Source: Dipteris shenzhenensis
Lineage: Eukaryota; Polypodiophyta; Polypodiopsida; Gleicheniales
DNA: 64,000 bases
Reading direction: 5' to 3' (one strand)
NCBI GenBank assembly: GCA_047967505.1
Contig: CM106540.1
Under the pieces are notes generated by a model. It was not told the origin of the DNA. It saw only the letters and a program-made list of their open reading frames with translations, and did no database searches. A program made the position numbers and the translations under genes. Positions 47,701-58,934 of this stretch are shown here, piece by piece (within the stretch, counting starts at the first letter, position 1; each line of letters opens with the position of its first letter).

Positions 47701-48118
47701 CATGCATAGAACCAACATCATAAATGCGACGGCCATCAGCCATAAATCCCCTGTGTGGGTCAGGAAAATCACCCTGGCTATCCGACTGATCCCTGTGCTG
47801 GGGTGCGGGCTGCTTACCATTATCGTGCATACTGATGGCGGTAGTGATCTGTTGCCCAAGGTTCTTACCCATCTGGGTGATAGCTGTATCGTGCATAGCC
47901 ATAGCAGTGGTGAGCTGCTGCCCCAACTGCTGACCCATCTGCTGAAAAGCCCCTTGAAGCATCGAGGCCAATGCATCTAGAAACTGTGTGTCGGTAGGCA
48001 TAGCAGAAACTGGCTGTGAGGGAGATGCACCCTCTGGGACCGGCATCTGCTCCTGCTGAGCAACATCGTCACCGTGCTGAGATGACTCATCCGACCGGGG
48101 TGCACGTTTGGGTGCCAT
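44746..48118 (-). pseudogene. Inner gypsy gag-RT-RNase H frame lacking protease
   Basis: The ATG at 48,118 ([14 protein letters not shown]) opens a frame of over 1,100 codons. It has a long Q/M/H-rich N-terminus with repeated [21 protein letters not shown] units. The capsid core follows ([30 protein letters not shown]), then reverse transcriptase with FFDDIL near 45,645-45,660 and RNase H ([13 protein letters not shown]). Between the capsid and the protease C-terminus ([15 protein letters not shown], about 46,445-46,475) there is neither a CCHC knuckle nor a D-S/T-G site, although the frame is uninterrupted, so an in-frame deletion is implied. The last residues before 44,746 run into the hAT element. 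Confidence 0.9.
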
Positions 48119-48294
48119 GAGTGACACGAGGAAAATGTGCCAAGTGTCGAAGGCTCGATGTAGAGGCTTGAGAGGTGTCAGTAAAGAGGCTCAAATGCAG
48201 TCGTTGAAGAGGTTCGAAGAAAGCTCAGTGAAGAGGCTGGAATCTGAGTTTTTGCCTCCCTTCTTAAAAAAATAAAAATAAAATAAATAAATAA

Positions 48295-48545
48295 ATTAGG
48301 GAGGGGGAAACCCTAAGTCACCTAAGCCAGTTAGGGCAGTTCTAGCCTAAGACCTTTAGGACTGTTAGGGCACTGTCTTAGACCAACCTAAACTAGCCTT
48401 TAACCTTAGTTAGTACTAACCTAACCTAGAGTCAGACTAACTAAACCTAATTGACTAAACCTAACCTAACCCAATCTACTAACCTAACCCACTCCACTAA
48501 CTAAACCTAACCAGCCTAACTTGACCTACTGACTAACCCTGGTTA
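48295..48545. repeat. Degenerate telomere-like CCTAA-rich tract in the inner gypsy leader
   Basis: About 250 bp are dominated by CTAACCTAACC, TAAACCTAACC and TTAGG words, between the primer site and gag of the inner gypsy. The spacing is irregular and it is not a true telomere array. An AT-rich AAATAAATAAATAAATTAGGG stretch precedes it. Confidence 0.6.
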
Positions 48546-49066
48546 GGAACCTTAGACCTTAGTATAAGGTCGTCGAGGCGGCGGCGCAGGGGCGAAGATA
48601 TGGTGATGGCGAGTTTGCTGCACGCGGCGGCGATGCAGAATTTGCAGCATCGAGGGGGTTCATGGCAAATCTGATGTACGCAACAACGATGGCGAGGCAA
48701 ATCTGCTGCACGTGATGGCGATGGCGATCTCCTACGCTTTTTTTTGAAGCTGGTGGCTGGCATAGTGCGCTTGTCTGCTCCGTGACCGCGTGAATGATCA
48801 GCTGGGCTGGCTATCCTTGGTGCATAGTGAAGGGCTATCCCTGGCGCATAGCTTTTGGAAGATTTCATTCGTTCGTTTCTGTCCACGGCGTACAGCTCTT
48901 TTTTTTGAGGTTTCATCTGCGTTTCCAGTCTAGTTCTCTAGGCCGGTCTACTGTGCAGCATTGGTTTCTCCACTTAGGCAACCTGTTAGGCCATAATTGT
49001 TCTCTCTCACGTTTGCGTAAGAGTTGAAGTGAACGGTGAGAGGGGAAGCAAGGGTGCCAGAGTCGG

Positions 49067-49079
49067 TGCTCTGATACCA
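49067..49079 (-). promoter_or_regulatory. Inner gypsy primer-binding site, tRNA-iMet type
   Basis: The minus strand reads TGGTATCAGAGCA starting one base inside the 5' LTR boundary at 49,081. Confidence 0.88.
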
Positions 49080-49080
49080 A

Positions 49081-49420
49081 TGTAGAGAAGGGGGTAGGGA
49101 CAGATTTGGAGAAAGGGGAATAGAGGAGCAGAAGTGGGAGAGGAGAGAGAGGGGGGAAGAGGGAGAGGAAGGGTAGGAGAGAGAGAATGAGGTAGGAAGA
49201 GAGGAGAGATTGAGAGGGAGTAGGAAAGAGGGAGAGAGAGAGTGAGTGAGCGTAGGCAGGAAGGAGGAAGGGAGAGTCGATAGGATTAGATGTCACATCA
49301 AAAAGTCCCTTACAATCCTTTTGGGTTGACTTATATAGTCCCCCACAGTTCCCACATTTCCCCTACTATTCTCCCATCTATTTTCCCCTTAAAATCCTTC
49401 TTTTTCCCACCTTCATTACA
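49081..49420 (-). repeat. Inner gypsy 5' LTR (right copy)
   Basis: The LTR is 340 bp, nearly identical to 42,506-42,845, and is followed by the CATGG target duplication. The long G/A-rich half on the plus strand is C/T-rich in element orientation. Confidence 0.95.
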
Positions 49421-52400
49421 CATGGACTATCAGATTGACCTCGCAAATGGAAATACCTTCTTGTGCAACACCAGTATCATAAACTTGTCTTTCCGCATCC
49501 AACATTATACGGACAAGTTGAACTTCGACATCATGCCTCTTTCTCGGTACGATGTCATACTTGGACAACAATGGCTCTACGACTATGATCCATCAATCAG
49601 TTTTCGCAGCCATTCTATCCAGTTTGTCCACCAGGGAAAACTTATTGAGCTAACTGGTTCTAGGGACTCTCCTTCAACCCCAGTTGCCTCTGCCCTACAA
49701 GTAAAGAAGTGGGTTCGTAAACGTCAAGTAAATACTTCACTTCTGTTGGTTACGGCAGTAGAGGAGACACCAACAAAGTATTCTCTCGAATACCTCAATC
49801 AACCTTTTTTTCAGCCCTACCTGGATATTTTTTCACAGGAATTGCCAAAGCAGTTACCGCCTCGACGACCAATGGATCACCCAATCGAACTTATTCCTGG
49901 CAGTAATCCACCGTGGAAACCTCCTTATCGGGTTTCTTACACTCAAAATGAAGAAATCCAATGACAGGTGATCGAACTACTCGACTAAGGTCACATTCGG
50001 CCCAATCGCAGCCCTTTCGGATCTCCTGTACTACTTGTGGAAAAAAAGAATAAGTCAATGCGCCTATGCATCGACTACCGAGCCCTCAACAAGCTCACTA
50101 TCAAAAATAAGTATCCATTGCCTCGCATCAATGACCTCTTCGATCAACTTCTACACGCAACACAATTCTCAAAGATTGATCTTCGTTCAGGTTATCATCA
50201 AATTCGCATATGAGAAGGTGATGAGTACAAGACAGCTTTTCGAACAAAGTATGGACACTATGAATGTTTGGTCATGCCTTTTGGGTTAAACAATGCCTCG
50301 GCCACATTCATGACACTAATGAACAACATCTTCAGGCCTTTCCTCGATAAGTTCGTCCTCGTTTACCTCGATGACATCCTCGTTTTCAGCAGATCTCTAC
50401 ATGAGCACAAACAACATCTTCACCAAGTTTTTGAAGTTCTCCGCGCAAATTCTTTCTATATCGACATTGAGAAGAGTGAGTTCTTCAAGACCCAACTTGA
50501 ATATTTGGGACATGCTATTTCAGCTCAAGGCATCTCTGTGGATCCCAAGAAGGTCGAGGTAATCCAAAACTGGCCTACTCCTAAGAATGTTTATAATGTC
50601 CGCTCTTTTCTCGGATTGGCAAACTTCTATCATACAAAGGTCTATCAGTTTTTCGAAATCGCAGGTCCTATGTCCGAATTATTGAAAAGCAAAGCAGTTT
50701 TTCAATGGCTTCCCGAAACAGAGTATAGTTTCCAACAACTCAAGCAAGCACTCACTACCACACCAGTTATGGCTATTGGTGATCCAAACCTTCCATTTGA
50801 GGTTATGACCGACGCTTCTGACATCGCTACAGGAGCAGTCTTGATGCAAGAAGGCAGAGTTATTGCTTTTGACAGCCATAAACATTTCGATATCCAAACT
50901 CGATACCCGGTTTATGATAAGGAGTTTCTTGCCGTTGTACATGCTTATCGCTCTTGGAAACATTATCTCATGGGAGCCGACTCGGTGGTCAAGACAGACC
51001 ATCACTCTCTAAAGTATATCTTTACTCAGCCAATCAGGAACGCTCGACAAGCACGTTGGGTTGAGTTTCTGGCCAACTTTCACATGACCATTGAGTACAT
51101 TCCAGGACTACGCAATGTAGTTGCAGATGCTCTCAGCAGGTTAACTCTAGCATCAGCTATGGTAATCTCTACATTATCTATGGATGTTCCGAATTCATTC
51201 AAAGGAAAGTATTTCAATGATAAAGACTTCAGTACAACAGTACAAGTTCTTTCAAAAAATCAACCTTCGACTTCCGAACATAAGATTTTCTCATCCTATT
51301 CTTATACGGACGACCTTTTGTATTATCAAGATTGCGTCTGTGTACCACATGACAAGGATGTTTGACGTCTTTTGTTAAAAGAGCATCATGTAGTTCCTTA
51401 TGCTACCCATCCAGGCATCAACAAGACTTATAGGTTACTCAGTGCAACATACTACTGGCCTCAGATGAAAAGCGACGTCATCAAAATGGTTACATCTTGC
51501 TTATCTTGTCAACAAGTGAAAGCAAGCCGATGACTTCCAGTAGGACTTCTTCAGTCTCTTCTAGTTCCAACTGAAAGATGGGAAAGTATTTCCACGGATT
51601 TCATTACAACACTACCACGATCCTCCAGAGGTAACACTCAGATTATGGTAATTGTTGATCGATTGTCCAAAATGGCATACTTTGTTGCTTGCAAAAGCAG
51701 TTGCAAAAGCAGTGCAGAGACTCCGGACATCGCCAAACTCCTCATACAACACATCTTCCGACACCATGGATTGCCCAAGAATATCGTATTTGACAGAGAT
51801 CCTAAGTTTACCAGTCACTTTTGGATTTCATTGTTCAAATCTTTGGGTACAACTCTACTGTTTAGTTCATCCTACCACCCTGAATCAGATGGATAGACTG
51901 AAAGAGTCAACCAAGTTCTGGAAGAAATGCTTCGACATTATATTCAATCACGCCTAGCAGCTTGGGAAGAGTATCTACCACTCCTTGAGTTTGCTTATAA
52001 TAACTCTTTCCATAGTGCCATCAGCATGACTCCATTCCAAGCAGCTTATGGACACACTCCGATTGTACCAACGAATTTTGTACTTCAACATCGAGTGGCC
52101 CTAGTTGATCAACTGGTTCAAGAAATGCAAGACATTCTACTCCAAGTTAGGGATCATATGCGAAAAACGCAAGAGGGGTATCAACGGTCTGCCAACAAAC
52201 ATAGACGTCACCCGGAATTTGACATTGGTGACATGGTGCTATTATTTGTAGCCCCACATCGCTATAAGACGGTTAAGTCAGTGTTTTTTTTAAGTTGCGA
52301 CCAAGATAGTATGGACCTTTCCGGATCGTCAAGAAAAATTCACCTTTAAGTTACAAATTGGAATTACCACCATCATGGGGTAAAATCCATCCGACATTTC

Positions 52401-52624
52401 ATATTTCTTGGCTAAAGACGTATATTCTAGGCGATGAAGCAGTTCCTCCTGCAGGTGATTATGTCCTAGAAATCGAAGACGATTATGTTCTCCTTATTCT
52501 TGAGTGTATTCTGGACCATCGACAGCAAGAGACTCGACATCGACTTATCACGGAATTCCTTGTTCTTTGGCGAGATCTGGACGACTCCGACGCTACTTGG
52601 CAATCTGATGAAGACTTACAGTAG
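49421..52624 (+). pseudogene. Outer gypsy pol (protease end to chromodomain), broken
   Basis: The frame resumes the protease (DYQIDLANGNTFL, YDVILGQQWL). It continues into reverse transcriptase ([26 protein letters not shown] at 50,364-50,381), RNase H ([24 protein letters not shown] near 51,130), integrase (VIVDRLSKMAYF, VFDRDPKF, TERVNQVLEEML) and a chromodomain (ILECILDHRQQETRHRLITE, LVLWRDLDDSDATW) ending at the TAG at 52,622. Stops lie near 49,962, 49,986, 50,212, 51,362, 51,531 and 51,895, plus a frameshift near 52,290-52,350. A 12-bp duplication gives a repeated KSSCKSS in the integrase. Confidence 0.9.
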
Positions 52625-52722
52625 TACCCTGACATCTTACAGCAGTATTTTCAGAATTTACAGTGATATTTTGTACATGAGTTCATTATCTCCACCAGGG
52701 TCTTATTTTGAGTGGGAGGGGA

Positions 52723-53020
52723 TGTCACGATTTGTGACGTATTCCTTTCTCTATATCTTAGACTTATGGATGGTTTGATGAATGGACACTTGTGTAAGGG
52801 TATGCCCTTTCGACGGGACACTTCCTATGAGGCACAACCCTTCACAAGAGACATTCTATGGAAGAGACACTCCTATTGTAATGTACCCTCTCATCAAGGG
52901 TCACACCCTTCACAAGGGGTACACACCTCTTCATGCACATACACTTTGGAGTACACACCTTTTCATGTGTGACTCTTCACTCTCTATATAAGAGAGGCCC
53001 AATTGTATGGATGATACACA
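52723..53020 (+). repeat. Outer gypsy 3' LTR, truncated
   Basis: The LTR starts TGTCACG after the polypurine tract and matches the 5' LTR until about 53,020, where the sequences part. About 110 bp of the LTR end are missing. The TATA box (CTATATAAG, 52,983-52,991) is intact here. Confidence 0.9.
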
Positions 53021-53354
53021 CAGCCATGCAGAGGGCTGGCACAACAGAAAAGAAGGGGGGGAGAAGTAAGATTGGCCTGGGGAAAGTAGATGAGCCAGAC
53101 AGGGTGGGGTCTGGCTGCTAAAAACAACCTCAGATGGCAAAAATGTTGCTGTGGTAAGGCAGCCTGGAATTGAACCAAAGATAGGAGAGGCAAGCTGAAA
53201 ACTGTGGGAAGGGGGAGGGGCGAGCTGAAAACGGGGGTGGGGGGAGAGGGGTGGCCTCTGGGGAGGGTGGCAAAACTAGAAAGAGGAATGGCAAGCAGGA
53301 ACAGGGCGGGAATGGCAAGGATGACAGGCTGGGAAGGCAGAAACAGAAACAGAA

Positions 53355-53393
<39 letters not shown>

Positions 53394-53547
53394 GGCAGGG
53401 GGGCTAGCAGAGGTGTGAAGCAGGGAGCTCAGTTATAACTTGTGTGGCATCTGTTTAAGTTACAAATGTGTAATATTTACCTAAAATTGACAGGCATGAA
53501 TTCTCCATCATCTTATTGGATGTCTTACAGGAACCTTCTGCTTTCAG
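53021..53547. other. Host intron end with (GA)n
   Basis: A G-rich stretch and a (GA)n microsatellite (53,359-53,391) are followed by ordinary intron sequence leading to a CTTTCAG acceptor at 53,541-53,547. The frame at 52,984-53,358 (minus) shows no domain. Confidence 0.6.
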
Positions 53548-53649
53548 GTATTAGACAATCATGAGAATGAAGTCTGGTTTTTACAGTTTTCACATGATGG
53601 AAGACACTTAGCTTCTGCTTCAAAAGATTGTACAGCAATCATTTGGGAG
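53548..53649 (+). CDS. WDR26: WDR26/Gid7-like protein, exon 2
   Basis: This is a 102-bp phase-0 exon of 34 codons, [20 protein letters not shown] through [10 protein letters not shown], which is the first WD40 blade. It follows directly on residue 265 of exon 1. In plant homologues the same place reads [16 protein letters not shown]. The acceptor is CTTTCAG and the donor is GAG/GTACCT. The homology is strong and both splice sites are canonical. Confidence 0.92.
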
Positions 53650-54104
53650 GTACCTTTGTGTTTGAACCAGTTTTTGCAAGAATATGCGCTTTTAACTTCA
53701 TGTTGGCAAGCCAATGTGTGAACTTTTTGTTGAGATAGCTCATCTGAAGTATCCGTAGCTGTAGTTCTTGCGTTGGTGGAGCATGCTCTGGAGACAAACT
53801 TGAATGCCAACCCAATGTTGCCTTGTTTGGATCTTGATTGTTGATCTGTCAAACGGTCCATGAGATTAAGAGGTTTTGGCTATGCTGTTTGTTTGCTCAC
53901 GAAGATTTCATCCTCTTGCTGTGTAGAGCATTCCCTTAGGCCATGGCTTTAATGCTTTCCTGTCTGTATTGTTGTAAATAGGTCCCCTGCTGTAGTATCA
54001 GAGAACATTTGTCTTGGATCCTTTTTTTGTGTGGAAAAGATGCTGCATTGTTGGTGAATGCCTAATACTTCTACTTGACCACTTTTAAGTTATTTTGGGA
54101 TCAG

Positions 54105-54731
54105 GTTATCAGTGAGGATTTTGTGAAGTTGAAGTACACTTTGTCAGGCCATCAAAAGCCTGTTTCCTTTGTGGCCTGGAGCCCAGATGATCGAATGATT
54201 CTTACCTGCGGCAATGAAGAAGTCGTGAAACTCTGGGATATGCACACTGGAGACTGTAGACGCACCTTTGATAAGCCCAGCAGCACTTTCACTGCATGTG
54301 CCTGGTTTCCTGATGGGAAGAGATTTATCTCTGGTGGTGGGGACAAATGTATTTATATGTGGGATGTGGATGGGAAAGAGTTAGATTCCTGGAAGGGCGT
54401 GCGGATGCCTCGAATTAATGATCTGACTGTCACAGCTGATGGTAATCACTTGATCAGCATCTGTGAGAAAGATATCAGGATTTATAATATGGATACAAAG
54501 GTAGAACGAATGATCAATGAGGAAAAGTCAATTACATCCCTATCTGTATCAAAGGATGGAAAATGCTTACTGGTGAACCTTGTGAATCAAGAAATTCACT
54601 TATGGGATATCACAGACAGCTCTAAAATGCTATTTAAGTACAGTGGGCATCGGCAGACACGTTATGTGATCAGGTCTTGCTTTGGGGGATTTGATCAAGC
54701 ATTTATTGTAAGCGGCAGTGAAGATTCACAG
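54105..54731 (+). CDS. WDR26: WDR26/Gid7-like protein, exon 3
   Basis: This is a 627-bp phase-0 exon (209 codons) starting VISEDFVKLKYTLSGH and ending SGSEDSQ before GTTTGT. It encodes about four to five further WD units: SFVAWSPDDRMILTCG..VVKLWD, ACAWFPDGKRFISGGG..IYMWD, then IRIYN, then NQEIHLWD, and the highly conserved SCFGGFDQAFIVSGSEDSQ. Homologues continue with VYIWHR and two more repeats, which I could not find before 64,000, so the gene runs past the window. The propeller presents partners or substrates to the CTLH/GID ligase. The visible coding total is 508 codons. Confidence 0.93.
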
Positions 54732-55795
54732 GTTTGTTTATTTTGAAACCATCTGTTTCTTGCTTACCTGTTCTCTCTAGGGCTTTTTGTTTTTATGTTC
54801 GTTAGTTGCTGAATCCAGATTGTGAATAGCATGGCACCACTAGTTCGAATGAGTTTTAGACATAATGGAAAACTTTGGGAAACACGCTAAACATTGCACT
54901 TTTTCGACCCTGGCTATGGAGCAAGGAAATATTGGCCACTATGGCTATCAGGATCTCTATGTAAAACGTTTTGCTTTGCAAGAAGTTTATGATGGGTGGG
55001 GAATTGAAGTCTTTCTAGAGCTTGGGTATAAAAATTGTAAAAGAAAACAATTTCTTCTTTTCATCTTTAATTTTTAGGGTATGCCAAGATTGGGATAGCG
55101 TTATGATTTATTGATCCAGAATAGCTTTCTTCTGCAGAGGAACATAATTACTATTGCAGAAACAGTAGGCTGAATAGGAGCCAGATCATCTGAAAGAATT
55201 GTTCTATAGTAAGCTTCAGATATTTGACATTGAAGATTGGATGTAGGTGCTTGACCTGTCCTTAGGCACCTGTGCTCAGACCAAAACACCAATTGCAAAA
55301 GTGAAAGGGAGTGCTTGTATAGGGTCTGCATATTATCTAAACATCTGATGAATCTTCTGCAAGAACAGAGCTCGACCTTCTCAATATCTGTTTGCATTAA
55401 TGTGGAGGAATAGACAAATAACGATTTCTTTAGACATGTACGTGATGCTTTGTAAAAAGCATGCTTGAATTTGGCAAACAGTAATCTATTAAGTTTGATA
55501 TATTTTTTCTCTCCCTTCCAGACCCCCCCTCAAACCAAAAACCTTTTATCCCCTCCCAAAGAAAGAAGGAAGAAAAGGGAAAAAAACTCCTCCTCTGTTA
55601 TCCTTTTAAAGTCAGTGCAAGGTCAGCTGTCTTTGAGGGCATCTACAAGAAAAAGAGATCCGGCTATTCTGCAACCTGCTTCTCAAGTCCCTAAGTTAAC
55701 GCTGCTGCAGTCCAACTGCCTGTGTGATGGGCTAGACAACCAACGGATCCCTTGATCGGTGTGAGTTACTCTGTATACGTGTCATGATCCTAAGG
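54732..55795. other. Intron after exon 3, no gene recognised
   Basis: Ordinary AT-rich intron follows the donor. The frame at 55,465-55,755 (plus) has no domain. A purine-rich AAAGAAAGAAGGAAGAAAAG run lies at 55,557-55,577, about 220 bp beyond the visible end of the LINE that follows. Confidence 0.55.
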
Positions 55796-55799
55796 GCTC

Positions 55800-58700
55800 T
55801 CATCTAGATCCTCGTTGCGCTACGACAGCTCCATAGGCAATGTGGGATAGTCTCCAGGACACCATCTGAGCAGCAATGGCACTGCCCCTCCACTCGCATT
55901 TGCTCCAACCACGGGCTGATGGGCAAGCCTCCGTGGGCTGCTAGCCAGAAGAAGTATGAAATCTTCCTCGGCCACAAGCTTGACCACAGCCGCGTCCAAA
56001 ACCTGGACTGAACATCCCAGGGCACTCTCTGGGTCACCCAGTGTCTCTCCCTTGAGGGAGTCCATCTCGACGAGTCCATCTGAAGTCTTCTGCCAATCCA
56101 TATGGTGTAGGAAAAGAAAGGCACCTCATCTATCGTCTCAGCTAGGCTGCGCTTGGAGGGCGAGAACCACTCCCCCGGGTCCCACTACCTCCCCTCCCTC
56201 AGGGGTCGATCCTCCCATAGCCAGAGGCGCCATCTAGAGGCGTCCTGCTCTGAGATACTGGGAGGATCAATATGCCACTCCTTCCCCAAGCGTCCTACCA
56301 CTCTGATCACCTGCCAGTGTATTCCATCAAGACTCCCATCCATCTCAGGGTCACTCCCAGTGAGGGGCTGAAGTAGGCCTCCAGGTCCTACACGGAAGAA
56401 GCTGGGGTGCATACTGTCGCGTTGCATCAAAATTCTCAAGGGAACATTAGTACGGGAAAACTGCCCCAACCATCTGTTGTCTCTCCAAATGTGAAGTCCT
56501 TCCCACTAGGACTCAGAAATGGCTAAGTTGATCTCGCCCATTCGCTGCCCTGCCCCTCTCAGATGCGCTAGGGCGTCAAGCCTCGCCTTTGCCTCCGTAG
56601 GTAGTCTGCTCCAGTGACCAAAAGACCTTGTTGGACCACTGTCCCATTGTGCCCAACCAATGTGAGTCCGCTGCCCAAGCATACGTCCCTCTTGATCTCT
56701 GACCTCTGGGTGCCACATAAGGGGCTGACGCTCGAACTCCTCCTTGCATCTGGGCGGAGCACGGATGAGACCCCCTGTGAGTCTCTGCCAAACCCTGTGA
56801 AGACTCCTCATCAAGGGGGAGCCCTTCCCCGTAAGGGGGGCCTCTGAGAAGATCCATCTATGTGAAGGTTGCCACTATCCCCCAGTGCGTGGGGTGTTCC
56901 TCAAAGCCCTCTCTGTAAGAGGAGCTTCCAAGGCTCGGCACCCGGGGTGAGGCCACAAACCACCAACTTGCCCAGAAGGGCCCTGCTTTGCATCTCCGGA
57001 TCAATGATAGAGGAAGTTCCGTACCAACCGTCGGAGCTGCCCAATGCATCCTCTGTGAAAGTACCAACAGGAGGCAATATACCAGGCAGTGGCAAGAAGG
57101 ACCTGGTTCGCCACTAAGGCGTGATCTGCGAGGGAGAGTTTGGTTGAGCTCCAATAGAGAAGCTTACGCCGAACACTCTCTAGGACCGGGGCAATCTGCT
57201 GCTCTGCTGTAATGTCAATATCCACTTGGCATCTGAGGTATCTCGCTGTCTGGCCCCGCGGTATCCATTTGAAACCAAAGTCACTTCCCCACTCATGGAT
57301 CTCTTGTGTCTCCTCAAAGCCCGTGAAGAAGCCTATGGATTTTGTCCAGTTGATCCGTGCCCCCGAGGCCTCACAATAGATAGCCAACGCGCCTCTGACT
57401 CTCTCTAGACTCGCCGTGGTGCCCTCAACATACAAGGCCGTGTCCTCTGCAAACTCCGAGTCAAGGAGCTCCTCCTCCTGCCTGATTGGGAGCCTCAACC
57501 CCGTGAGACCCGCCACCTGTGATCTCAAATAGTAGCCCAGAGCCTCCGCTACAAACAAGAAGAGGAAGGGAGCTAGTGGGGAGCCTTGGCGAACCGAGCG
57601 AGAGAGGAAAGGCCACGCCTTGTGTCCTTTGATAATCATCTGACTAGAGCTCCCTGCGTATAGCATTGAAACTCCTCTGACCCATTTGTCTGAGAAGCCC
57701 AATCTCCTCATAGTGCCCTCCAGGAAAGATCACTCCACCCTGTTTGTAGGCCTTCTCAAAGTCCAAGAGAAGGATGGCCAGTGGCTGTGACTCCTCCCTG
57801 GACCAATCCACTGCCTCCTAAAACGTGAAGATGTTGTCAAGGATGCTGCGCTCTTGGACAAACCCAGTCTGTGTGTCATGGATGATGTCGGTAAGATGAG
57901 GCCATAACTGCAAACTCAAGACCTTGGCGAGGATCTTGTATGTAGTATCAAGCAGAGTGATCGGCCTCCACTATTGGATATCTGACCTATCTCCACCTTT
58001 CGGGATCAAACATATCCACCCCTTGCACAAGGACTGAGGGAGAAGGCCTGTGTCGAAAATCTCATGGCAAGCTAAACGGAAAGGGGTGGAGATGATCTCC
58101 CAGAAGTTCCGGAAGAAGGCCGGAGTCAAGCCATCCTCCTCGGGCACTTTTGGGTTGGTAGAGCCTTGAGGGCTTCCTAGAGCTCCTCATCTGTGAAAGG
58201 CTCCTCAAGTCTGCTGCATGAGTCCCGTGAGACTACTGTCGGAACATGATCCCAAACTAGCTCTCCGGCCACAAGACCAGATGGGGTCATCCTCTTTGTC
58301 TGAAAGAGGTGCCTATAAAATTCGGTGGTCATGTCAAGAATCTCGTGTGGGTCAGTGTGCATGATGCCCTGCAAGTCCCGAAGACGCTGTAGTTGTGTGC
58401 CGGTCGATCGGGGCCCAGTGGTATGAGAGAACTGCTTCGTCATCTTGTCCCCCTGCTGTACCCATTGGGCCCGGGAGGAATGGTAGGAGAACTCAGCCCG
58501 CCGCAGCTCCGTGTCTTGAAGCTCGAGATGAGCGCTCTCCAATTTGTCACTAAGCCATTGAGAAACTGAGTCCTGCTCCCTGAGCCTGTTGATGGAGGTG
58601 AGGTCTCTCCTCAAAGCCCGCTCGCGCTCCCGAAGGGTCCTCCTTCACCTAAGGGCGTGAGCTTGCAGCTCCACACTGCTCCTCTGAATCGCATCTGCCA

Positions 58701-58930
58701 CCCACGCAGCCCAGCCCTCACTCGGTGCCATCTCTGAGTGCTCCTAGATCTCTGCCATAACCTGCTGAATCTCCTCGTCTTGCAAGAGGTCCTTTGGAAT
58801 GCGGGACCCCTTCTGGGGGAGACCTCAGCGGGGCTGATCCAAGTGAAGTACCACTGGAGAGTGGTCGGACATCGTGGTACCTGCCAAAATCTTGGTAGAA
58901 CCGCCTCTATGTAACCTGCTCCCACCTATG
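55800..58930 (-). mobile_element. L1-like LINE, 5'-truncated
   Basis: This minus-strand element has, in order, the end of the endonuclease (TTMSDHSPVVLHLDQ near 58,850), a linker (WVQQGDKMTKQFSHTT near 58,440), reverse transcriptase (57,711-57,001) with SVRQGSPLAPFLFLFVAEAL, and a catalytic segment read as FAEDT where FADD is expected. The C-terminal region follows (56,814-56,185), then the zf-RVT end (KISYFFWLAAHGGLPISPWL, then CHCC, then HCLWSC) at about 56,020-55,810. Several stops and frame shifts break it. The first ORF and most of the endonuclease are absent, as expected from incomplete reverse transcription. No clear poly-A tail or target duplication was found. Confidence 0.88.
57001..57711 (-). 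pseudogene. LINE reverse-transcriptase domain fragment
   Basis: This 236-codon open segment is part of the LINE. It contains GFSDKWVRGVSMLYAGSSSQ, the RQGSPLAPFLF block, FAEDTALYVEG and the ASGARINWTKS thumb-region motif. The second aspartate position of the catalytic pair is kept, but the first acidic residue is glutamate, so even this segment would probably be inactive. Confidence 0.88.
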
Positions 58931-58934
58931 TTCA

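Larger units (their letters stand above)
42506..49420 (-). mobile_element. Inner Ty3/gypsy chromovirus, young, protease-less
   Basis: This is a 6.9-kb element, including the 486-bp hAT insertion, with 340-bp LTRs that differ at two positions. The 5-bp target duplication is CATGG (42,501-42,505 and 49,421-49,425). It runs right to left: LTR, primer site at 49,079, a long leader, gag fused to pol from 48,118, reverse transcriptase, RNase H, hAT insertion, integrase, chromodomain, LTR. One long frame is intact over 3.4 kb, yet the zinc knuckle and protease active site are missing. Confidence 0.94.
39998..53020 (+). mobile_element. Outer Ty3/gypsy chromovirus, inserted in copia and itself invaded
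   Basis: The element has a complete 5' LTR, a primer site at 40,395, gag, protease, reverse transcriptase, RNase H, integrase, chromodomain, a polypurine tract (GTGGGAGGGGA, ending 52,722) and a 3' LTR truncated at about 53,020. Its protease frame is split by the inner gypsy at 42,506-49,420. Without that insertion and one CATGG, the protein continues in frame across the site. The element landed in the gag of a copia element. No right-hand target duplication survives because the right end is deleted. Confidence 0.92.
23861..53547 (+). other. Intron 1 of the WDR26-like gene, 29,687 bp
   Basis: The intron is bounded by CAG/GTCATT at 23,860 and CTTTCAG/GT at 53,547. It contains at least seven transposable-element insertions or remnants, most of them nested. 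The elements lie on both strands and none contributes to the WDR26 reading frame. The first 2.2 kb (23,861-26,170) and the last 0.5 kb (53,021-53,547) appear to be host intron. Confidence 0.85.

Noticed and set aside
47282-47980. Plus-strand frames opposite the inner gypsy gag
   Set aside because: They are shadows of the intact minus-strand gag frame and show no motif.
48295-48545. True interstitial telomere array
   Set aside because: The words are irregular and mixed (CTAAC, TAAACC, TTAGG) with no uninterrupted run of the plant TTTAGGG unit.
48533-48916. Minus-strand 127-codon frame (MKPQKKELYAV...) as an accessory protein of the inner gypsy
   Set aside because: It sits in the leader, is compositionally biased and has no recognisable domain. 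Without other family copies there is no support.
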